Source: Trema orientale
Lineage: Eukaryota > Streptophyta > Magnoliopsida > Rosales > Cannabaceae
Assembly: GCA_002914845.1 (NCBI GenBank)
Contig: JXTC01000252.1
Location: forward strand, 128,124-192,123
DNA length: 64,000 nucleotides
Direction: 5' to 3'
The position numbers were made by a program, and so were the translations under genes. Under the pieces are notes generated by a model. It made no database searches. It saw only the letters and a list, made by a program, of their open reading frames with translations, and was not told the DNA's origin. Of this stretch, positions 35,428-45,725 are shown one piece after another (positions within the stretch are counted from its first letter, which is position 1; every line of letters begins with the position of its first letter).

Positions 35428-38400
35428 CTATGTACAAATAACTTCCTCTAAGAGATCATCAAAAATCAAGTCTTCTAACTCAAGCCCAACACACTCAGTA
35501 TCAAATTGAAGGTTCATCCACCCATAACTCTTTGCTAGATCACTTCCCACAACATAATCCAGTGATTGCTCAAACTCTGTTCTCAAGCTCAAGTACCAGC
35601 TTATAAGTGCCCATACTTCTCTAAGAACATTGGCCCCTGCTGGCATTGGACTTATGTGGGAAAGAGAAGACAATGGAAAAGGACAGTAGCTGTATGATCT
35701 TGCATAAATCTCCATCAAAACCTCATTGATTAGATCAAACAAAAGCAGGTGATCACATTGACCACCTTCATTTCCACGACAATCAGGATCCAGGACCAGG
35801 CAGCCCTCCACTTCTTCATACACCAATGGATTAACTGGTTGCTCATCAGACTGCCAAGTTCCAAGGAGAGCATTCCCACTGAACCCAGATAATTCAAGCA
35901 CATCTCTCACGTAACTAAACTCAGCTTTGTCTTTAGCATCCACTTGAGGATGAGAAATTTCTTCCATTAACTGTTTGCCTAGCACTTCTTCATAATTTTC
36001 AGCTTCAGACACTTGAGGAGTACCCACGTCAGGCTCCTCCTCCTCCTCCTCACATTGCTTGGCCAAGTTAGCTAGTTCATCAAGAAGTACTGGCTCTATT
36101 TCTGATTCTGCTTCCATGTAAACAGTACAAAAAAGCATCCATTTTTGGCCACAAAGTGCATTATGATAGATATAAGATTTTCATTCAAGAATCGAAACCA
36201 CTAAATCATTTAAGCAACTAGCAAAAGACATTGAATGGCACACACTAGCTAGAGAGTACGAACGGTATCCAGGATATATATATATATATACATATATATA
36301 TGCACTTAGTTTGAGATGATGAAATGCAAAAGGGTAAAGAAGAAAAAAAGAAAGGAAAAAAGTCTAGGAGACAAACCTTCTGCTGTCAAGCTTCCATAAT
36401 CATGCATATGAGAACCCAACTGAGTATTTTCTTCGTTATTTGATATTGGTGTTAATGCCAACTGATCAACTGAAACGAAATTAATTCCACCAATCTCAAC
36501 TGAGGCTTTTTGAAAAACACTCTCCCCCAACTGAGTATTTTCTACGTTATTTGATATTGGCGTTAATGCCAACTGATCACCTGAAACAAAATTTATTGCA
36601 CCAATCTCAACTGAGGCTTTTTCAAAAACACTCTCCCTGTGATCATCCGTCTGCAACTGATCTTCAGAGACTATTGGAAAGTCTAGACTTGTTTGTTCTT
36701 CGTTACTACTTCTTGTGCTAACATCGCGATCCACGACACTATTTGTTGGCACTTCTAAAGAGAAAGTATTAGAAGATTCCTCATGATCCAGAAAAGATTT
36801 TAGGTCAGGTAAAGAATAAATCCTTGCCAGGTACTTTGGGACACTAGTATAGGGGGAGCTTCCCTCTTTTACTCTGATTTTCAGTCCCTCGGGAGTTTGG
36901 TGTTTAGCTTCTCGGTTAAAACTAGTCTGGTACAACATGGAATACCGATCCAATGATTCAGTTAGAGATGATGCTCTTCTCATTTGGCGCATCCCTAGTC
37001 TCTTTTTGTTAAGTGAAGGACCCATACATTCAGTTACATGAACACTACCAGGAATGTCTTTACGTTCTTCACAAATTGCAGAATTCTTGATTTGATTATC
37101 AATCTCCTCCTCCACCTTTCTGCCATGAGGAATCTTATGGATGATGGCATCCATGGTAATTATATGCCTATCTTTTCTTCCCTCTCTGATGACATGCTTT
37201 ATCTTCTTTCTAAGATCCTTAAAACGCTCAAGTACAGCACGAGTCTCGCCCTGGTTCTTTCGGTGATTGGCAGAAGCTGGAGAAGGATTATTAGAACTTT
37301 CAGCAATCGCTTGGTTTCCTTCTCCTATGCAATCAGCCTTCTGCATCTGTTTGAGTCTGCTAGGCGTAGAACCTCTTTTTCCTAATGAGACGGGTGAAGG
37401 GAATGTCTCACACTTGTCTAGTCCCCTTTTTGCGCTCAGTGCTTGTTGATTACTGAAGTGGTGAGCCAGAGGAGATCCTGGATCCTGTAAAATTTTTAGT
37501 AACAACTCCTTGTTTACACTGATTATATCCAGGGCATCCAAATACTCGTTTGGATGGTTGGCCAAAGCATCCACACTGCGTTTTCTTTCGTGTATAGAAT
37601 TATGCCTTAACATATTTTCTGTGGTATTATCTAACTCTCCATGGAGCAATGTTTTGTTCTCAAATAGCTTGTTCTGATGCTCATCAACTTGGTCATGCCC
37701 TGATTGGTCCTCAACAACCATGGTGTTGCATTTTACAAAACGTTTTGAGCTCGTATTTGGTTCTTCAGTAGAACGCATTAGCAGTGAATCCAACTGGTTA
37801 GAAGCAGAAGAGATTTCGCTAATTTTTTCGACACTTCTGGGACTTTGATCATCTGATTCCAATATTCCAGCAAGAGAATCCAAATATGCAAGTTCTAAAT
37901 GATGAAAGGAATCTGTTCGTGTCAAATGTGATCGTACAGGACAGGATGAACTTCGATTATGCCTGTTCTTTTTCTTATGCATCTCTTCAGCAAGGAATTG
38001 TTTTATTCGAGCTTTGACAGAACTGTTCTTTCCCAGAGAGGAATCTCTACTTTCTCCTTCCACCTGAAAAAGTCGAAATCAGAATACTGCGCTTGGTTCA
38101 GTCATTTAGTCATCAATATCGTAATTCAAACAGATCAGACAGTAATACACTCTGATTACACATTTGATATTCAATGATTTGAATCTGCATATCAAAAACC
38201 AAAATAAGAGTAGGATTTTGCTGAATCTATAAATGGGTTGTAAACTTACAATAGATTCATCCATGTGCCCATAATCATGTTCTTCCATTTTACCAGAAGT
38301 TGGCACATCTACATCATTTCCTGGGTTTCCAATTAAAAAAAAAAAAAAGGTGAATTAACAAACATGGAATGGAAAGTTAAACGCATCACACATATCATGT

Positions 38401-38695
38401 CACATCATATCATCAGATTGATCAGAAAAAGGGTCATTAAAATTTTGCAAATATATCTTATCTATCTTGGATAAAAGTACAACAAAATAAATAGATCCAA
38501 GTCTGTTATTGAAAGTGAGAACTAGTATATACCTGAAAGACGTGGTCTCTTATGTGTGAGTCTTTTTTTGACATGACGCCAGTGATGATACTTAATGATA
38601 TGAAGTAAGCCCCACGCACATCCTCCTGCTGCTGCATCATTCTGATCACTAGTCGACGAAATGCCAGAATGTTTATCTCTCAGGTTCTTTCCCAT
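35428..38695 (-). CDS. DUF4378-domain TRM-like protein (DAU1-like)
   Basis: Four exons, 38695-38533, 38320-38250, 38063-36377 and 36107-35428, join in frame to 866 residues. The N-terminus (MGKNLRDKHSGIS, GCAWGLLHIIKYHHW) and the Arg/Lys/Ser-rich middle (RIKQFLAEEMHKKK, VLERFKDLRKKIKHVIREG) resemble plant DUF3741/DUF4378 proteins. That group includes the TON1-recruiting-motif proteins, which act at microtubule arrays. The last exon carries the DUF4378 module: SYVRDVLELSGF, LLFDLINEVLMEIYAR, WALISWYLSL and the acidic end LEDLIFDDLLEEV. In order along the chromosome it corresponds to the Arabidopsis gene between MT2B and PLL2 (At5g02390, from memory). A 111-base in-frame tandem duplication encodes residues of about 554-627. 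The last acceptor is a NAGNAG, so an 867-residue form is possible. Confidence 0.85.
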
Positions 38696-39654
38696 TTCTT
38701 AATCCTGCCTTTTGGAAAAGTACATGAATATAAACAACAATACATGCAAGATATAATATGTAAAAAGGTCCCTCTAATTTGGGATTTGAAAGAATGAAAG
38801 AAAGAAAGAGAAAGGAAATCAATAATAAAAACCCAGTTTTGAAAGAGAAACGGTCTATTCACTCTCTGAAAATAGCTTTTAGATTTTGGAAATTAGAACG
38901 TGAAGAGCAGCATAAATTAAACAAAAGCTTTCACGTTTGTGTTAATTTGTTTCTACAACAACAACAACTCCCTCCACCCTCCAATTCTTCGGGGAGGATT
39001 TGGGGCCTCATTCTCATTTTTATTTCTCTCTCTCTAATAAAAACTAAAAAATTAAAAATAAAAAGAATTGTTAAATTTTGTTGCCGTTTTTAACCGCCAA
39101 CCATTCTGTCGTGTTGTAACTGTAATACAAATTCTGGGCTCAATTGGAGGCCCATGGCATAAATAAAGCCCAGACTACTTGTCTTGTGTTTTCTAACTTT
39201 CAGTTTCCCATTTTACCCTTTATTTGGATTTTGATTTGCTTTGGAAATTAGGGTTTATCAGATATTGATTTTGATTTCTAAAGTTTACAACTTTTCATCA
39301 TCATCATCCTTCCCATTCTCGTTCTCCATAGCCGCTGATTTCGAGCTGTATCAACCCACGTCTTCGCCACAACCGGTAAACCCTTTTTCTTCTTTCTAAT
39401 AAATTTTGATTTTGGACTTTTTCTTAACAACTTCCATTCCATTTCTAAGGCATTTCGAATCTGAACTTTATCAATTTTTATATCTTTATTTTGTTGTTTT
39501 ATTTATTTATTTTGTTGGTGTACTTATATTAAAGTAGAAAAACATATATGATTGATAAAAGTCTGAACTGGGTTTGTTGCGTTTAATTGTTTTTTTTTCT
39601 TTCCTTAAAAAAAAAGGGATAATAGGTGTTGGGTTGTGTGGGGGGCATCAATCA
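38696..39654. promoter_or_regulatory. Divergent promoter region, TRM-like and uL6 genes
   Basis: The two genes are transcribed away from each other from this 960-base stretch. On the uL6 side lie GGCCCAT at 39149-39155 (site II), a nearby AAGCCCAG, and TTAGGGTTT at 39248-39256 (telo box in reverse). These motifs are typical of ribosomal-protein and organelle-protein genes. A leader intron for uL6 is likely, with donor CCG|GTAAAC near 39376 and the acceptor shortly before the start codon. Confidence 0.5.
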
Positions 39655-39963
39655 ATGGAAGCTCAATTCTTCCGGTTTCTGAAGATAGTAGGTGTTGGGT
39701 ACAAAGCGAGAGCTGAATCAGTAGGAAGGCTGTTGTACCTGAAATTGGGATATAGTCATGAGGTGGAGCTCACTGTTCCTCCAGCTGTTCGTGTTTTCTG
39801 CTTCAAAAACAACGTCGTTTGCTGCACTGGGATTGACAAGCAGAGGGTCCACCAGTTTGCCGCCGCCGTTCGCAGTTGCAAGCCTCCTGAGGTTTACAAA
39901 GGCAAAGGTATAATGTACATTGACGAAGTTATAAAGAAGAAACAAGGAAAGAAGTCTAAATGA
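39655..39963 (+). CDS. Ribosomal protein L6 (uL6), mitochondrial type
   Basis: This is a component of the large ribosomal subunit, binding near the sarcin-ricin loop and the factor-binding site. The single coding exon gives 102 residues, far shorter than bacterial or chloroplast uL6 (about 180). It matches the C-terminal half of the family, as do the short plant nuclear genes for mitochondrial L6. Visible family features are GVGYKARAE near the start, LKLGYSHEV, VPPAV, and the end GIDKQRVHQFAAAVR, KPPEVYKGKGI and a basic KKKQGKKSK tail. The ATG was chosen because the family N-terminus is MEAQFFRFLK. An upstream ATG at 39574 in the same frame would add unrelated residues and lies in the predicted leader intron. 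Confidence 0.88.
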   Translation: MEAQFFRFLKIVGVGYKARAESVGRLLYLKLGYSHEVELTVPPAVRVFCFKNNVVCCTGIDKQRVHQFAAAVRSCKPPEVYKGKGIMYIDEVIKKKQGKKSK

Positions 39964-42397
39964 TGTTGTTATGTTTTTTGCTCTTTTGCTGCTTGTAATG
40001 CCTTTGTATTTTGGGTTTTTGTTTTGTTGCAAGTCGCAAGAATAACTTTGATTTGATTTCCCAGTTAGTTCAATCCCAGAATTTTTTCAGAGCTTGCCAT
40101 CTTTGAAACTTTTTTAGCTTTCATTAGTTCAATTTTTTCACTCTCTCTTCCAATTGTTGTTACTGTCATCATTCTTAGCAGAGAAGAGATTCAGGTTTGT
40201 GGATCGAAGGAGTGGAAAAGAATAATGGAGAGAGGCTCAATTTTTTTCAGAGAGGGGGGGTGTCTAGACTAGAGTATGGTTGTTTCTCTGTCTCGATGGT
40301 CTAGCCGTAAATATGGAACTGAAGATTAGAATAAGAGTGCATGCATAAGTTATTTTTAGTTCTTATTTTTCAGACCACAGTAGAAACTTGCGATATTAGT
40401 CATTCCTTTTGGGAATGAAGTTCTGGTGTGATTTTTCAAATGCACTTCGTTGTGTAGATTATCAGGACTTTTTCAGGCCTATAACAAACCCTTTTGAGAA
40501 CTCAGAGAAACAATTAGTATATACTAGTTTTTTGATCGAGTTTTCAATATGTGCTATGGTTGAGAATTTTTTCAGTATCTCTGTGCACAAGTACTCGTTA
40601 TTCATGGGAAGATGTCATAGGGTTTATGACTTGAAACAGAATGGAAAACATTAGTCCCGTTTGTTTCAACCATTCCATTCCATTGGAATGGAAAATCCAT
40701 TTGAATGAGTGTTTGTTTCAACAATTCCAATTTTTCTATTCAAATGATCTTTTAGAATGTGTTTGTTTCAACAATTCAGTTTTTTCATTCAAATGGTCTA
40801 TCAGAAAAATTAATCATTGGAATGGTTTTTTTGTGTCTTGAATGAGAATGGATGGAGAGAGGTGTTTTTGAATAGTCCATTCCAATGCTCTCATTCTAAT
40901 TACAACCCATTCTATTATTTTTTCTATTCAAATGTCTCCCATTCCAATTGTAACACATTCCTCAATTTCCATTCAAATAAACACATTCAAATAGGCAAAA
41001 ACCAAACGAGGTCATTTTTCAGTACCGTCTTTGCAGAAAAGTATTCCTTATTCATAGGAACATGTCCGTATGTAGTTCTTTACGACTCAGAATTTTGCAT
41101 TAGTATGATGAGTTCTTTCAACCGAGTGATCTCCATTAGATATAATATATTTTTTTTCCCCCTTCTTCTTCGGGGTGCAATCATCAGATTTATATAAATA
41201 AGTTTTGAATCTGATAGATTCGTAAATGTTGACTGATACATGGCGAATTCCTCTTTGTTGATGTCTTTTATCTTTTCGTCATTTTCTTGAGAAAGTAAAA
41301 ACTCATTCGCTTGCTGCTACTGAAGCTTTAGACACCCTTTCTTTTGTATTGTAGCTGTGACACAAATTTTATATTTAAGTCTGTTTCTGTATTGGAGGCC
41401 CATAAACCTATGGACCGGGAGTAGGCTACATAGACAATATCCAGTGGACTTCTTTCTATGAGGCCCATGAACTTATGCAACTGTCAGTCTCCCTTTTTTT
41501 TTTGGTGGTTGTGGTGGAGATATCAAAGCAAGCAGCCAAAGCACCTCGAGTGAAGATAATGTTGGCCACCCGCACCAGGCCACCGACCACGTCTTTTGCA
41601 ATATTTGGCTACCTTTTTTCCCTCAAACCTTTTCATTTACAAATTTTTTTGGGTCCTAAATCCTGCGTTGAACGAGAGCCATGAATTGCAAGGAAATATA
41701 TAAAAAAGCAAAGTGGTTCTTTGAACAGTACCTGTTTGGGATTCGTGAAATCTATTGATTCTGAGCAGGGATAACTCGAAAAAAAAAAAAAGAATCTGTA
41801 TGATTTTTCTGTAATTTTAATTATACCTTTTATCTTGTGAAAAATTATATATTTATATTTTAAATTTCAGTAAAATTTATATTTTTGTGTACAAATTGAT
41901 TTATACTAATTATTTTAAGTTATTTTCAATTAATTTATTGTATTAATCAACAAAAATAAGATATTCTCAATTCAGATTTCATGTATAACAAGAAATTTAT
42001 TGGTCAATTTATATATAAATAGTACAAATTTACATAAAATTGAAATATAAAGACATAATTTTGTTGAGGAGACAGATATTTTTTTTGCAGATAACCTTTC
42101 TAAAAAAGAAGAACATGCTTGATTCTATGCTTTATTCATTACTCCCCAATCTTCGAAAAGACTCTCCAAGAAAATAAAACTAAAAATCAGGGAGGATTTG
42201 GTTAATTTAACTCTCATATATTACATGGACCTTTCTACAATGAATGTTCTTCCTGATCTACAGTTCCCTTTATAATGTTATATTGATTTTTGTCAACCAT
42301 TTATCAAAAAGCTAAAGTTATTTATTAGGATATGAACTGCTCAAGCGATAGTTTAATTTGGTAAAGATAAGAAAATGTGAAAAAGAAAGGAGGGTTA

Positions 42398-42432
<35 letters not shown>

Positions 42433-42943
42433 AGAAGAAGAAGAAGAAGAACAAGGGGGGATGGGATGATATCTACATGCCATAGTCTACTTCCAGGTTC
42501 CATGAGTGATGAGTCTAAGTGCACTTTTACGTTGGTTCCTGACTTTCCAATAATAGGACGATAGACCCAAAAAAAGGAAAGAAACAAAAGCAGAGTGAAT
42601 CTCAGAACAGTCACTCATATCAAAGGATAAGATAAACGACACAAAAAAGGAGGATTCTATTATCTATATAATATGCTATGCAATATTCACTTAAGTCTCC
42701 AACGCCACAAGTAGTTTGTTCACATATTCATTCCCTTCTCTCGTGATTTTTATCATTAGCTTTATATATATATATATACACACACATATATACATGCATA
42801 CAGGCAAACTAAACCTTTAAAAAGTACAATTGTTGTCAATTTTGTGTTGTTTCAAGTAAACACATATTTGGGAGAACTGAACTCAACTTTGGCTGGGAGA
42901 GTAGGGCAGAAAGACAAAAAGGCTAGTAGAAGAAGAAGATAAC
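39964..42943. other. Intergenic, uL6 to PLL
   Basis: No protein gene was recognised. A MITE-like element lies at about 40654-41012. The right part is AT-rich, with a compound (GT)n(GA)n(AGA)n microsatellite at about 42397-42450 and TA/CA repeats at 42760-42795. Confidence 0.45.
40654..41012. mobile_element. MITE-like element with internal GTTTGTTTCAAC repeats
   Basis: The left end GTCCCGTTTG and the right end CCAAACGAGGTC are imperfect inverted repeats. Inside, GTGTTTGTTTCAACAATTC occurs twice and related CATTCCAATT motifs occur on both strands. The structure is that of a non-autonomous DNA transposon, but the target duplication is not clear. Confidence 0.5.
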
Positions 42944-43150
42944 ATGGTTAGAGTTGAATCAAGTAGGCCTACTAGCCAACTATGTTTGGAGCGAAAGGTC
43001 CTCAAGCTGAGGAAGTTGTTCACTAATAGAGAGGCTTTTATGGGTACCATGAGACTAGTATGGAAGCCTGCTGTTCAAGGTTTGCTTACCATCTTTTCAT
43101 TCTTACATCATCATTCACTTACTTTTATGTTAAATTTTGTTGAATACTAA
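42944..43150 (+). CDS. Short ORF, possible DUF4283-like fragment
   Basis: The reading frame begins MVRVESSRPTSQ and continues KLFTNREAFMGTMRLVWKP, after which it runs into AT-rich sequence at a possible donor (CAAG|GTTTGC, 43080). The NREAF..MRLVWKP stretch reminds me of the start of DUF4283 domains found in plant zinc-knuckle and LINE-derived proteins. No further exon was found. It is either a transposon-derived gene fragment or chance. Confidence 0.25.
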   Translation: MVRVESSRPTSQLCLERKVLKLRKLFTNREAFMGTMRLVWKPAVQGLLTIFSFLHHHSLTFMLNFVEY

Positions 43151-45725
43151 TCAAAAGTATTGCGTCCAACTTTTCCTCGATTTGACACTTTGGTCTGTCA
43201 ATTTCAAATGTAAATCCATTATATAATTGACGCAGCATTAAAAATTAGTCATGAGAGCTGCCCGACTATGGCGAGGCAAAAATTTCAAGGATGAAAAGAT
43301 ATAATCAAGGTAAATGTTGAAAAAAAAAATTATGGGTTCGGTGTTCGATAATTGATGTCTATTTTTCTCTGTTTTTCAACCTCACATGCTATTTCCATTA
43401 ATTACAAAAGTTTCAAATTTTTTTTTTTTTTGAAAGGAAAAGTTTCAGTTTTATAGTGTTTAAAGTCAAGGATCAATGCCTCTGATTTTTTCCTTAAGTA
43501 ATATTGATACATGATGCATATAACATCAGCAATTACCTCACCCTCCAACTTGGGATTTTATATACATGGGAGCGAGTTTCATACTCTAATAGTACCCTCT
43601 CTATACATAATATATATCGTAAAAAGTAAAAACTACGAACTTACTTTAAAGACACCCTTCATCCATACATACAGTGTTTTAAGAGAAGCTAAGAAGGGGT
43701 GGAGAGTGGTGATAATGAGGAAAATTATGGAATTTCATGATTTTGGTTGAGGTGATAGATTTTATTTAATTCTACCGTGCTTTCTTGATTTCTGTTAATC
43801 ATAATTTCATGATTCTAGCTAAATATACCAATTTTATCTTGTCAAAAATTCATAGGTCAACCTTGGAAGGTTAGGTACAATCCATACATAATTTTTAAAA
43901 TAGGACTCCACTATGTATCTGAGTGACTCAAAGTACACACCACTACTACATCATCATGTATATGTTGTGATGAAACTGAGAATTTTTGGGATTTTATTTA
44001 CTAAAAAGTATAATTGTATGAAACTGAGAATTTCTCTCTAATTTTCCAAGTACAGAACTTGTAGCAAAAATGAATAGAATCTCCAGAATGAACAAGAATA
44101 TCATATACTTATAGGCTAATCTAAACCTGATTAGACAATCTCATAATAAATGAATAACTAAAGGAATATTATCCCCAAAAAACCTAGTTGTAGTGAAATA
44201 TCGAATTTGTAGTCTAAATATCATGATAATTACAAAGAATAATTATCTCTTTTCTGAAATATAAATACTCTATAAAAGTATAAATTACTTTAAAATGTCA
44301 TATAAGCAATAAAAAGAGTGGAACGAATTTTGACCCAACAAAATGAATTGATTAATATTTTAGATACATGTTTGGAACATGGATCTTAGGAGGGAAAGAA
44401 ACTTCTTTTGATGAGATTCCATTTTCTTTGTCTGGATTCAAATAATAAACGAGAGAAAATTTGTAAGTGAAAATAGAATACATTTTTATGTAACTTTTGT
44501 GTATATAGAATTTTTAAAAATATAATGGAAAACAGAAAAGTCTGGCCTTTTCCAAAGCAAAATAAAAGTTCAAAACAAAACTAATATGGTAAAAAGTTAC
44601 ATCCACCTACCTATAATATTAAAATAATGGCAGAAATTCCAACTTTTTAATAACAAGTTATGTGGTACACTATTCATTTGGTAAGTATTACTAAAATTTT
44701 TTGTGGTAAGTTATGATTCACCGATTGAGTTGTGAGAAGTCATATCCTATATAAGTTTGTATTAAAAATTGACACAAAAATTAGAATACCTAAGCATTAT
44801 TAGTAATATTAAGACCTCAAATTCAAATTCATTTGGCCTCTTTTAAAAGAGTTAATAATAATCGTAATCACACTAACTCAATCATTTTCTTCTCGAGAAA
44901 AAAGAGAAAAAAAAGAACAATGTTATGAGACCCCACAAACTAATAGAATTGTGGTGCATCATAAAATTTACACGCACATATCAACTCTGATAGTGTAATG
45001 TGCTTTTTAATATCTCTAACTGAAAGGTAATTGAAGTTTGAAGAATAAAGAATTAAAATTTGAATAATATTATGGAGCATCAGTGGTGCCCAACACCACA
45101 TAAAAAAACAATTTATTATTGAATAATTATAATTAATAAATTGAGTGGTCTCACAGGCTAATCTAATACGTGATTATAATCGTTCAATAACACACTACCA
45201 TTTTGAAAGCGCATTTTATATACGAAATGTGATAAAAGGAATTAAGGGCAACATACATTTACACACACAAAAAAAAGAGTATTAATATAATGGCAATTGC
45301 CAGCTAAACTAGTGCGTGAGTTTTGCTTTGGTAATTATTCATTAGCTTTAGGAGGTTTGACTTTTGGATGCCCACATTATATAATTTATATTTATAAATA
45401 AAGTTATACTTTTCAAGTTTCAATTGTTCAAACATCACGCGCTTTTTTGCTTAAACACCCCTCTTATCTCTCATAGTCAACTCCTCCATAAAAGCATAAA
45501 TACTATAATGAAAGCACCTAATTAACGCAATTTTTTTTTCAAACGAATATTTTTTTATTTATTTAACAACAAACAAACAAACAAACATACATGCATACAT
45601 TACACAATTCCAAAAGTCAAACCCAAATCATATTCTTATTTTCATGTTATGATATCAATCAAATTTAAGTTTTCAGCTCTAATCATTCATTTACCTTTTT
45701 TTTTTTTTTTTTTCTTTTTTTGTCA
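43151..45725. other. AT-rich intergenic DNA upstream of the PLL gene
   Basis: No gene was recognised. Two repeat-family copies occur: about 44000-44335 (related to 58865-59170) and 45066-45165 (related to 33372-33480 and, inverted, to 60437-60546). The last 30 bases before the PLL start codon are almost pure T. Confidence 0.45.

Noticed and set aside
37038..37449. Plus-strand ORFs opposite the TRM-like gene
   Set aside because: They lie on the antisense of a long conserved coding exon and have no family resemblance.
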